This document shows positions 1 to 6,903 of a stretch of DNA of 12,405 nucleotides, one piece after another. Under the pieces are notes generated by a model. That model worked only from the letters and a program-made list of their open reading frames with translations. It was not told where the DNA came from and did not search any database. Where the stretch lies: positions 1-12,405 of the forward strand of contig CAAFTS010000180.1 of assembly GCA_900765975.1 (NCBI GenBank), in the 5' to 3' direction. The stretch is from Lachnospiraceae bacterium. Its GTDB lineage: Bacteria > Bacillota > Clostridia > Lachnospirales > Lachnospiraceae. The stretch's first letter is position 1; every line of letters begins with the position of its first letter. The translations under genes were made by a program, and so were the position numbers.

Positions 1-394
1 CAGGTAGTATAGTCAATAATTGTGGCAGCTCATCCAGTCGGCATTTTCGAATTACTTTCCCCACTCGGGTAACACGTGCATCGCCTTTTGTAGTCACCTG
101 TGTGCCTAAACGATCCGCATGATTGACCATTGTACGGAACTTAAAAATTCGAAATGTTTTCCCATAGGTGGTAACTCGCACCTGTCGAAACATCACTGGT
201 CCCTCGGAATCCAATTTAATAATAATACTCAGCACAAGAAGTATTGGTGATAATAAAATCAACAATACTCCAGCTACTATTATATCAAAAATTCTCTTTG
301 CAATCAAACTTTTCTTATGTTGCTGCAAGATATCGTAATACTCTTTTACCTCTTCCACTTGCATATCTTTTGGAAGTTCATTCCATTTTCTCAT
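1..394 (-). CDS. Polyprenyl-phosphate sugar-phosphate transferase (PglC-like), 3' end outside window
   Basis: The frame from ATG at 394 stays open to the window edge, giving 131 codons with no stop, so the C-terminus is missing. It belongs to the bacterial sugar transferase family (PF02397), which moves a sugar-1-phosphate from a UDP-sugar to undecaprenyl phosphate on the inner membrane face. After about 30 hydrophilic residues comes KRIFDIIVAG...LLSPIL (residues 33-51), the single re-entrant hydrophobic helix of the small monotopic class. Family signatures DSEGPVMFRQ (62-71), FKFRTM (84-89), DARVTRVGK (105-113) and LDELPQL (120-126) follow. Where PglC has its catalytic Asp-Glu pair, this protein reads Asp-Ala (105-106), a variation at the second position that I believe occurs in other family branches. 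The ribosome site (AGGATGAAG) overlaps the stop of the aminotransferase gene, nine bases away, so the two are probably co-translated. The sugar is inferred from the neighbours, not from this sequence. Confidence 0.9.
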   Translation of the reverse strand, partial: MRKWNELPKDMQVEEVKEYYDILQQHKKSLIAKRIFDIIVAGVLLILLSPILLVLSIIIKLDSEGPVMFRQVRVTTYGKTFRIFKFRTMVNHADRLGTQVTTKGDARVTRVGKVIRKCRLDELPQLLTILP

Positions 395-403
395 AACTTC
401 ATC

Positions 404-1606
404 CTATTCCACACACTTCTTAAATATATCGATGATATAATCTACCTCTTCATCCGTTAATTGTGTATGAAGTGGCAATGTAATTGCATTTTCAAACAAT
501 GCATAGGCATTCGGATAATCCTGAATATCAAAACCCAACTTTTTATATGCAGACAACATTGGTAACGGCTTATAATGTACATTTGTCGCCACACCATACT
601 CTGCCATTCTTTTTATGATTTCATTGCATTCTTCCCGCTTTTTCCCTTGAATTCTAGTCAAATACAAGTGTCCACTGGAAGCAAAATCATCTCCATAATG
701 TTGCAAAACATCTACCGGAAGTCCTTTTAATCCCTCATTGTATTTTTCTATAATTTCTTTTCTTCTTGCTAAAAGTCCCGGATATCTTCTCATCTGAGCC
801 AGACCAATTGCAGCCATAATATCTGTCATATTACATTTGAAATATGGCTCAACAATATCATACTCCCAAGCCCCAAGCTGAGTCTTTGCCAAAGCATCTT
901 TGGACTGCCCATGAAGAGAAAGCAACATATATCGTTTATATACCTCTTCATTATCTACGCCTTCGATATCTTTCCAGACAACTGCACCACCTTCGGCTGT
1001 TGTAAGATTCTTTACAGCATGAAAAGAAAAGCTTGTGAAATCCGCCAATTCTCCACAACGTTTTCCCGCTCTCTCTGCTCCAAACGCATGTGCCGCATCT
1101 GCAACTATCGCAATACGTCCAATCTTTTTCTGGATTTCATTATTGGCATGAAACAAACTCTTCTTTTTATTTACAATCTCATATATTCTTTCATAATCAC
1201 AAATAACGCCTGCGATATCAACCGGAATAATTGCCTTCGTCTTTTCTGTAATTGCATTTTCCAGCTGATCATAATCCATTTCATAGGAATCTTTTTTTGT
1301 ATCAATCAATACCAGTTTAGCACCTACATGACAAACCACACTAGCACTTGCAGTATACGTATAGGCTGAGGTAATCACTTCATCTCCTGGTCCGATTCCA
1401 AGCACGCGAAGTGTCATCTCAGCACAAGCAGTTGCAGAATTTAGACAAACTGCTTTGCTTGTATGGCAAAATTCTGCAATTTTACGTTCAAACTCTTTTG
1501 TTTTTGGACCTGTTGTGATCCACCCACTTTTTAATGTATCTACAACTTCTGCAATCTCTTCCTCTGTGATATCCGGTGGTGAGAATGCTATATGCATATT
1601 TTTCAT
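404..1606 (-). CDS. DegT/DnrJ/EryC1/StrS aminotransferase, probable UDP-4-keto-6-deoxy-HexNAc 4-aminotransferase (PglE-like)
   Basis: A 400-aa PLP enzyme of the sugar aminotransferase family. It should convert the 4-keto sugar nucleotide made by the upstream dehydratase into a 4-amino-4,6-dideoxy sugar, using glutamate as donor. Visible motifs: GWITTGP (28-34) near the N-terminus, ADAAHA (169-174) with Asp170 expected to contact the PLP ring nitrogen, and SFHAVKN (194-200) with Lys199 as the Schiff-base lysine. Length fits the family. A charged insertion at about 145-163, before the Asp170 strand, is present. The start ATG overlaps the stop of the upstream gene (ATGA, 1603-1606), and GGAGGA lies nine bases upstream. 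The next Met, three codons in, would be too far from it. The overlap implies translational coupling. Family and catalytic residues are certain. The exact sugar is inferred from its place between a dehydratase and a sugar-phosphate transferase, and no acetyltransferase is in view. Confidence 0.92.
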   Translation of the reverse strand: MKNMHIAFSPPDITEEEIAEVVDTLKSGWITTGPKTKEFERKIAEFCHTSKAVCLNSATACAEMTLRVLGIGPGDEVITSAYTYTASASVVCHVGAKLVLIDTKKDSYEMDYDQLENAITEKTKAIIPVDIAGVICDYERIYEIVNKKKSLFHANNEIQKKIGRIAIVADAAHAFGAERAGKRCGELADFTSFSFHAVKNLTTAEGGAVVWKDIEGVDNEEVYKRYMLLSLHGQSKDALAKTQLGAWEYDIVEPYFKCNMTDIMAAIGLAQMRRYPGLLARRKEIIEKYNEGLKGLPVDVLQHYGDDFASSGHLYLTRIQGKKREECNEIIKRMAEYGVATNVHYKPLPMLSAYKKLGFDIQDYPNAYALFENAITLPLHTQLTDEEVDYIIDIFKKCVE

Positions 1607-3552
1607 TTGATTTTATCCTCCACAACTGCACCTTCATGACTTGCTTCACCAAGGCTGTTTAACGCTTTATAATAAGCTTCATCTCTTGCTTTATCTTCTG
1701 GTCTGATATGATATGTCGGCACGATTCCCGATACAATCTCTTTTACTTTTTCAGACTCGTCGATTGCCGCCTGTTCCAATTTCTTCAGTTCGCTCAAGAA
1801 TCGAACATCATCAAATTCGATTGGTTCCCCAATATAAATCAAATCATTATCCGTTTTCTGAAGTCCTTCTTCTGCAATGAGAAGCTCTTCATATAATTTT
1901 TCGCCCGGACGTAAACCTGTATACTTAATATCCATATCTACACCTAAAGTATACCCTGACAAACGAATAAGATTCTTCGCCAGATCGGCAATTTTTACCG
2001 GTTCTCCCATATCTAGAATAAAGATTTCTCCTCCCTTTGCATACGCGCCTGCCTGCAAAACAAGGGAAACTGCTTCAGGGATTGTCATAAAATAACGAAT
2101 AATATCCGGATGTGTAACTGTCACAGGTCCTCCTGCTTCCATCTGTTTTTTAAACAATGGTATTACACTTCCGTTGCTTCCAAGTACGTTTCCAAAACGG
2201 ACAGCCACATATTCTGTATCAGAATATTTATTGAATGTTTGAATTACCATTTCACAAAGTCGTTTTGAAGCACCCATAATGTTTGTTGGATTTACAGCCT
2301 TATCTGTAGAAATCAAAACAAAACGTTTCACACCGTATTTATCTGCTGCACGCGCTGTCTTGTATGTTCCAAATACATTATTTTTTATTGCTTCATTTGG
2401 GCTGTCTTCCATAAGTGGAACGTGTTTGTGCGCTGCTGCATGATAAACAACATCTGGACGATAATGTGACATCACCCATTCAATACGTTTTGTATTTCGT
2501 ACTGAACCAATTAGCACCTCCAAATGCAGCTGCGGATATTTCACTTTTAATTCTTGTTGAATATCATACGCATTATTCTCATATATATCAAAAATAATCA
2601 AGCATTTTGGATTATAGTTTGCTATCTGACGACATAACTCGCTACCGATAGATCCTCCTCCACCGGTTACTAACACTGTCTTTCCAGTAACATATCCTGC
2701 TACACTATCCAAATCAATATGAATACTGTCTCTTCCCAGAAGGTCTTCAATTGATACTTCTTTCAATTTAGACACACTTACTTCTTCCGTAATTAACTGA
2801 TACATTCCCGGAAGAATCTTCAACTTGCAGTTTGTCTGATTGCATATCTGCAAAATCTCTTTTGTTGTCTTTGGAGAAGCAGAAGGGATTGCAAGGATAA
2901 TTTCTTCCACCTCATATTTTTCTGCACTCGAAATAATTTCATTACGATCTCCGACAATCCGAACACCCTGTAAATATTTTCCTTTTTTAGATGGATTATC
3001 GTCAATAATACACACTAAGTTTCGATTCAAATGACGGCTTGTCTTAATCTCATGAACAATCATGCTTCCAGCTTCACCCGCACCAACTACCATTGTATTA
3101 ATTGGCTGACTCTCTGTTTTACTTACAGAACGCTGCATCGCTCTTAAAAACCGGTATGAAAATCGAGTAAATATGGTTGTCATTACCATCAAGAAGAAGT
3201 AAATAATATAGTAGCTTCTCGGAACATGTAAATTAAACAATAAGAATCCGAGTGCCTGGAATGTTGTAGATAAGATGCAGGCAGCCACGATCAGTACTGC
3301 TTCGTGCACTCCGGCATAAGTCCATACACTTCGGTATAAATTCAAAACAATAAAAATAATAATCGTTGTAATTACATTAATCCATGCATATTGCTCTATG
3401 CTCATCAAATACTCCGGCGATATCCATTCATGATGCCCTTCATGCCGGATCAGCAATGCTAAATAGGAATTCAACAGAATTGTTACAACATCCACAATTC
3501 CTAAAAAAAACATTCTTGTTTTGGAGCTTCTAAAATCTATAACCTGTTTCAT
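1603..3552 (-). CDS. Membrane-bound nucleotide-sugar 4,6-dehydratase (PglF/WbpM/CapD family)
   Basis: A 649-aa polysaccharide biosynthesis protein of the large membrane subclass. Order: about four transmembrane helices (roughly 14-36, 57-73, 85-108, 113-130), a CoA-binding-like Rossmann region with VVGAGEAGS (155-163), and a C-terminal extended short-chain dehydrogenase domain with TGGGGSIGSE (296-305), HAAAHKHVP (371-379), STDKAV (415-420) and MGASK (426-430). Met426 occupies the usual catalytic Tyr position, four residues before Lys430. This is the Ser-Met-Lys arrangement described for WbpM-type UDP-GlcNAc C6-dehydratases, which rely on Asp/Lys of the TDK motif. The expected product is UDP-4-keto-6-deoxy-GlcNAc, substrate for the next gene. 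The start at 3552 has AGAGGAT about ten bases upstream. First gene of the glycan operon, with its own promoter. The substrate is inferred from the subclass. An inverting or different UDP-HexNAc dehydratase is possible. Confidence 0.92.
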   Translation of the reverse strand: MKQVIDFRSSKTRMFFLGIVDVVTILLNSYLALLIRHEGHHEWISPEYLMSIEQYAWINVITTIIIFIVLNLYRSVWTYAGVHEAVLIVAACILSTTFQALGFLLFNLHVPRSYYIIYFFLMVMTTIFTRFSYRFLRAMQRSVSKTESQPINTMVVGAGEAGSMIVHEIKTSRHLNRNLVCIIDDNPSKKGKYLQGVRIVGDRNEIISSAEKYEVEEIILAIPSASPKTTKEILQICNQTNCKLKILPGMYQLITEEVSVSKLKEVSIEDLLGRDSIHIDLDSVAGYVTGKTVLVTGGGGSIGSELCRQIANYNPKCLIIFDIYENNAYDIQQELKVKYPQLHLEVLIGSVRNTKRIEWVMSHYRPDVVYHAAAHKHVPLMEDSPNEAIKNNVFGTYKTARAADKYGVKRFVLISTDKAVNPTNIMGASKRLCEMVIQTFNKYSDTEYVAVRFGNVLGSNGSVIPLFKKQMEAGGPVTVTHPDIIRYFMTIPEAVSLVLQAGAYAKGGEIFILDMGEPVKIADLAKNLIRLSGYTLGVDMDIKYTGLRPGEKLYEELLIAEEGLQKTDNDLIYIGEPIEFDDVRFLSELKKLEQAAIDESEKVKEIVSGIVPTYHIRPEDKARDEAYYKALNSLGEASHEGAVVEDKIK

Positions 3553-3604
3553 TTTTCTTCATCCTCTTTGTTTCAAATTGTTACAAAATCTTTACACTTT
3601 TTCC

Positions 3605-3633
3605 ATAATACCAAATTTCTTATCAAAATACAA
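3605..3633 (-). promoter_or_regulatory. Probable sigma-A promoter of the glycan operon
   Basis: Reading the minus strand, TTGTAT (3633-3628, four of six matches to the -35 consensus) and TATTAT (3610-3605, five of six) are separated by exactly 17 bases. Transcription would begin near 3598, leaving a leader of about 45 bases before the dehydratase ATG at 3552. The -35 box lies inside a perfect palindrome annotated separately. This is pattern matching only; no transcript evidence is available. Confidence 0.55.
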
Positions 3634-3650
3634 TATTTACATTGTATTTT
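3625..3650. promoter_or_regulatory. 26-bp palindrome overlapping the -35 box, candidate operator
   Basis: Two perfect 10-base arms, AAAATACAAT (3625-3634) and ATTGTATTTT (3641-3650), flank a 6-base centre. The right half in transcription direction covers the putative -35 hexamer, which is where a repressor would sit. The 12-mer TACAATATTTAC beginning inside the left arm (3629-3640) recurs exactly at 3723-3734, between this palindrome and the upstream gene. The arms are very AT-rich, so a chance origin or a minor hairpin cannot be excluded. Confidence 0.45.
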
Positions 3651-3675
3651 TTATCGTATACTTAACAATAGAAAA

Positions 3676-3710
3676 TGGTACAAACTCTAATTACACCTTA
3701 GTTTGTACCA
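3676..3710 (-). terminator. Stem-loop after the LCP gene, probable intrinsic terminator
   Basis: TGGTACAAACT (3676-3686) and AGTTTGTACCA (3700-3710) are perfect 11-base inverted arms around a 13-base loop. An inner CTAA/TTAG pairing could extend the stem. On the minus strand it begins 32 bases after the LCP stop codon and is followed by TTTTC. On the plus strand an ACTTTTT tract follows, so the element looks bidirectional, although no plus-strand gene converges here. The stem is only about one third GC and the U-tract is short, so read-through into the glycan operon is likely. A regulator-binding dyad is the alternative. Confidence 0.55.
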
Positions 3711-3741
3711 CTTTTTCCATTTTACAATATTTACTTATCTT

Positions 3742-5265
3742 TTAATTCAACGTCTGCGCACCTTCTAATGTTCCAGTGCCTTCCTCTACGATATTCGCTT
3801 GCTCTATGATATGACGGATAGATTCTTCATCTTGATATACAACTGATAAAATTTCTCCACCGGCAGAATAACATGCATCTTCTCCTGTCTCACCTTCTGC
3901 TGACAAGGATAAGATTGACCATTGCGGATTCTTGCTTAATTGATAACGAATCAGTGCATTAATCTGTTCTTGTGATACATTTGTTTCTACATTTCTTCCA
4001 ACAGTTTCCAAAATGCTGTTTGCCTTGAGAAGCATTGTTGGTGATAACATTTTTTTAATCATCGCTGTGATCACTGCCTGCTGGTCTTTTCCTCGCTGCA
4101 AATCTCCGCCTTCCACATTTTGCCGCTCTCGTGCAAATGCCAAAGCCTGTACGCCATTAAAATGATTCATCCCCGCCTGGACATCCATTACATATCCGGA
4201 GTCCTCACTTGTTGTAAACGCGTATTCTGATTCCACATCCAGACCGCCAAGTATATCAACAATTTCAATTAAAGCTGTAAAGTTTAGCTGTGCATAATAA
4301 TTAATTTCCGTCTCATATAGTTCTCCTAAGGTCGCCATAGATGTATCAATTCCATAACTTCCCGCATGGGTCAGCTTATCATACATTCCCTCTGACACGC
4401 CAGGAATTGTTACATAGTAATCTCTTGGCGTTGTTACTAACAGGATCTGATGTGTTTTCGGATTAACAACCGCAATAATATTCACGTCACTTCGCTGTCC
4501 CTGATCAACTGTATCTTCATATACATCCAATCCGCTGATATACATCGTAAACGGCTTTGTTGTAAGAGAATCATCTGTCCCTTGTGAAACATTCAGAGAA
4601 ACCTTTGCCTGTGTGGAATATATCACTCTTGCCTTTTCTCCATACTCTTCTAATTCGCTCTCAATCACATTGCTGTATGCCGTGTTGTAAACAATCGCCT
4701 GCACCTCTCCACTGTAGAGAGCTTCTGCCTGTTCTTTCAGGTTATCATACTGGATGGTTTCGACATCCTGTCCCAATTCTTCATTAATCGTTGCTAAGGC
4801 GCTCTCCATCGTATCTGCGCCTTTATCGAATTGGATTCCAAACTGATACTCTGCCGCATCTTCCAGTTTTTCTGCCGGATCAGAATCTAATACAGCTACC
4901 ACTACTTTTTCTGTCTTAAATGCATTTCCGGAAATTTGTCCAATCAGATTTGTTGTTTTCGCAATATAAAAAACTCCGACACTTAATCCTACAATCATAA
5001 AGATGCTATATACTTTTCCAAGTATTCCGGACTTCTTCCGATTCACTTGCGACAAAACGCAAACCAACCAAAGGCACAAGAGCACAAGCCCCGCCAAAGT
5101 AATATATTTCATTGGCAGCATCCCCAACCAGGTAAGCGAAATCAGAAGAAACACACTTACTATAGCCTGCAGTATAATTAATAAATAACCAAACGTATTC
5201 TTTTTTCTCTTCTGTTGTCTTTTCTTCCCCTGGGTTCTCTGCTTTTTTTGCTGTTGTTTTTTCAT
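3742..5265 (-). CDS. LytR-CpsA-Psr (LCP) family glycopolymer ligase with extra extracellular domain (CpsA-like)
   Basis: A 507-aa membrane protein. LCP enzymes transfer undecaprenyl-linked polymers (teichoic acids, capsule) onto peptidoglycan outside the cell. Order: a strongly basic cytoplasmic tail (1-22), three hydrophobic segments (about 25-48, 53-71, 85-103), an extracellular accessory region (about 118-235), then the LCP domain (about 240-405). Signatures are RSDVNIIAVVNP (258-269), VTTPRD (277-282) with Arg281, DKLTHAG (296-302), FARER (377-381) and GDLQRGKDQQ (387-396). These supply the Arg/Asp residues that bind pyrophosphate and metal in the family. The accessory region has a pattern (YDNLKEQAEALYSGEVQAIV, 173-192) resembling half of a solute-binding-protein fold, and the overall plan matches pneumococcal Cps2A. 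It is 23 bases after the HPr gene, so likely the same transcript, and directly ahead of a glycan operon, which suggests capsule attachment. The ribosome site (GAAGGG) is weak and close. Confidence 0.9.
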   Translation of the reverse strand: MKKQQQKKQRTQGKKRQQKRKKNTFGYLLIILQAIVSVFLLISLTWLGMLPMKYITLAGLVLLCLWLVCVLSQVNRKKSGILGKVYSIFMIVGLSVGVFYIAKTTNLIGQISGNAFKTEKVVVAVLDSDPAEKLEDAAEYQFGIQFDKGADTMESALATINEELGQDVETIQYDNLKEQAEALYSGEVQAIVYNTAYSNVIESELEEYGEKARVIYSTQAKVSLNVSQGTDDSLTTKPFTMYISGLDVYEDTVDQGQRSDVNIIAVVNPKTHQILLVTTPRDYYVTIPGVSEGMYDKLTHAGSYGIDTSMATLGELYETEINYYAQLNFTALIEIVDILGGLDVESEYAFTTSEDSGYVMDVQAGMNHFNGVQALAFARERQNVEGGDLQRGKDQQAVITAMIKKMLSPTMLLKANSILETVGRNVETNVSQEQINALIRYQLSKNPQWSILSLSAEGETGEDACYSAGGEILSVVYQDEESIRHIIEQANIVEEGTGTLEGAQTLN

Positions 5266-5288
5266 TGTTCCCTTCTCTTCCTAACTAT

Positions 5289-5564
5289 CTATTCTCCCAG
5301 TCCGTCTTGCACGATCTGAACCATTGTTTTCAGCGCTTCATTTTCATCTTCACCATCGCATGCAATTGTGATTTCATCTCCACTTTTGATACACGCTCCC
5401 AGAACACTCAATACGCTCTTGGCATTGGCATGAAGTTCTTCTCCCCGATTCTTTCTTTCTATGGTAATCTTACATTCAAACTGTATTGCGGTCTTGCAAA
5501 AAAGTCCTGCCGGCCGCAAATGCAAACCTGTCGGGTTCTTAATCACAACCTGTTCCCTTACCAT
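5289..5564 (-). CDS. HPr-family phosphocarrier protein
   Basis: A 91-aa protein. The frame is open further upstream, but ATG at 5564 is preceded by a perfect AGGAGG with a nine-base spacer, and HPr homology begins there. PTGLHLRPAG (11-20) carries His15, the residue phosphorylated by enzyme I, with Arg17 conserved. Ser50 in AKSVLSVLGA (48-57) aligns with regulatory Ser46 of Firmicutes HPr, the HPr kinase target, but four extra residues separate it from His15 and the following helix differs from the usual IMGVMSLG. GDEITI and DENEAL near the C-terminus are typical. It contains four cysteines (23, 31, 58, 69), many for this family. No enzyme I gene is adjacent. It sits between cdaR and the LCP gene, so it may be a paralogue with a regulatory role instead of the main sugar-uptake HPr. 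Both His and Ser sites are present, so it is not a Crh. Confidence 0.88.
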   Translation of the reverse strand: MVREQVVIKNPTGLHLRPAGLFCKTAIQFECKITIERKNRGEELHANAKSVLSVLGACIKSGDEITIACDGEDENEALKTMVQIVQDGLGE

Positions 5565-5573
5565 ATGGAATTT

Positions 5574-5580
5574 CCTCCTA
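5574..5580 (-). promoter_or_regulatory. Ribosome site of the HPr gene fused to the cdaR stop codon
   Basis: The minus strand reads TAGGAGG: the cdaR stop TAG (5580-5578) shares bases with the Shine-Dalgarno AGGAGG (5579-5574) of the HPr gene. A ribosome finishing cdaR therefore sits on the next initiation region, which favours coupled translation. The site fixes the HPr start at 5564, not at any in-frame codon further upstream. Confidence 0.75.
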
Positions 5581-6903
5581 TTCCTTTGTTTTTTCTGTTT
5601 CTTCTTTTTTCTCAGAAATAGTGATTGAAATCGTCGGACTATCAAGCAGGGTAATCGCACGATCCAATTCAACTTCTACCGGAACCTCATATGTTCCCGG
5701 CTCTGTATACCCTTCTAAGTCTACAGATACAGCATTTTTTATATCTAGCTTTTCCAGTAATGCTTCTTCAGCAGCAAAGCGGATTTCCAAATCTCCTGCC
5801 GTCTCCACCGTCGCACTTAATCCATCCTGCAGATTATTAATGCGTATTGCTCCGGTTGAAAGAAGAATTGTTCTGGTTCCTTCTTCTTCTACCATGACCG
5901 TCACGACGACATTTTTCGCCGATTCCTCTGTCAGCTCTACGCCCTCCGGTAAATATTTAGAGATGTCTACTGTATATTCTTTTCTAGACTGTAAATTATC
6001 TATATTAATTTCGCTGCTAGGTATATCCAAAACAGTTAAATCATCCAAATCCTCTTTTGTACCATATACTTCTATGCTTTCCGGCTCGTTACTCAATCCG
6101 GTCAGATGATATCCTTCTACCGGCGTTCCGGACACATTAAAGTTAAGTTTTACTTTTTTCGTTGGAAGCACCTGAACATTAACAGTAATACCTTTATCTC
6201 CAAGATTCATCTGTAAATTACTCTGGTCCATAACATTTCCATTTCCATCAAAGATAATAAGGTCCGCTTCCTTTACACAGTCTTCCGAAATCCCCATCAC
6301 ATCAATACGCGCAACAACTCTCTGAATATCCTCAATTGTACTCTTCGCCCCACTAATCTGAATTCGCTCCGGATTGGTTGTCATTTCTCCGAGTTCATAT
6401 CCATCACGTTGTTTATTTTCTGTGGAAACTGAGATTGGGAAACTCTTCGTCGTACTGTCTTCTACTTTTACCTGTACATTATTTGGATTGCATTCCGTTG
6501 TCACATCCAAATTTTCTTCGTACCCTCTTACACTTGCTTTAACCGGTACTATTCCGGTACTGGTATCTCTTTCCCGCAAGTCAATAACCACTTTAATATC
6601 TTTTGACTCAAGCTTATTTAAAACTGAACGACGTGCATGAACTACAACTCTTATAGACTCAAGTTCATCCTCATCCATAATTTTGTATTTCTTTCCGTCA
6701 TTTATGACAATTTCTTCATTTTTCACACTATATGAGACATCATTAAACACCTTACTATTAATAGGATCATCAATATTAACAACAAATAACCACAATAACG
6801 CCGAAAAAATGAGTGCAATAATCTTTAACCCCAGATTATTTATCAGTGCATGCCAATACCTTTTCCAGTCAATGGTTTTTATATTTTCAATTATCTTCTT
6901 CAT
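5578..6903 (-). CDS. cdaR: CdaA regulatory protein CdaR (YbbR-domain protein)
   Basis: A 441-aa protein with one N-terminal transmembrane helix (about 24-43, GLKIIALIFSALLWLFVVNI) followed by an all-extracellular chain of about four YbbR repeats (roughly 50-148, 155-247, 250-338, 345-430). The repeats show phrases such as PERIQISGAKSTIEDI (178-193) and PESIEVYGTKEDLDDL (274-289). CdaR partners the diadenylate cyclase CdaA and modulates its activity, apparently passing on signals from outside the membrane. The tail (431-441) is a charged Lys/Glu stretch. Its start ATG lies 17 bases inside the cdaA reading frame, with AAAGGA about ten bases upstream, so the two are probably coupled. The family is clear; the direction of regulation in this organism cannot be read from sequence. 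Confidence 0.93.
   Translation of the reverse strand: MKKIIENIKTIDWKRYWHALINNLGLKIIALIFSALLWLFVVNIDDPINSKVFNDVSYSVKNEEIVINDGKKYKIMDEDELESIRVVVHARRSVLNKLESKDIKVVIDLRERDTSTGIVPVKASVRGYEENLDVTTECNPNNVQVKVEDSTTKSFPISVSTENKQRDGYELGEMTTNPERIQISGAKSTIEDIQRVVARIDVMGISEDCVKEADLIIFDGNGNVMDQSNLQMNLGDKGITVNVQVLPTKKVKLNFNVSGTPVEGYHLTGLSNEPESIEVYGTKEDLDDLTVLDIPSSEINIDNLQSRKEYTVDISKYLPEGVELTEESAKNVVVTVMVEEEGTRTILLSTGAIRINNLQDGLSATVETAGDLEIRFAAEEALLEKLDIKNAVSVDLEGYTEPGTYEVPVEVELDRAITLLDSPTISITISEKKEETEKTKE

Noticed and set aside
911..1369. Plus-strand open frame of about 150 codons opposite the aminotransferase gene
   Set aside because: It is antisense to a gene with intact catalytic motifs, its predicted protein has no recognisable motif, and no plus-strand gene is supported anywhere in the window.
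3553..3741. Invertible (phase-variable) promoter, as seen at some capsule loci
   Set aside because: Neither inverted repeat flanks the promoter: one is a hairpin with a 13-base loop and the other overlaps the -35 box itself. No recombinase gene is nearby.
5565..5672. N-terminal extension of the HPr protein by 36 residues
   Set aside because: The extra residues come from the other frame of the cdaR tail. HPr homology and a perfect AGGAGG place the start at 5564.
5621..6109. Plus-strand open frame of 162 codons, Ser/Thr-rich, opposite cdaR
   Set aside because: Its composition is what the reverse complement of Glu/Asp/Val-rich YbbR repeats produces, and it lacks a ribosome site.
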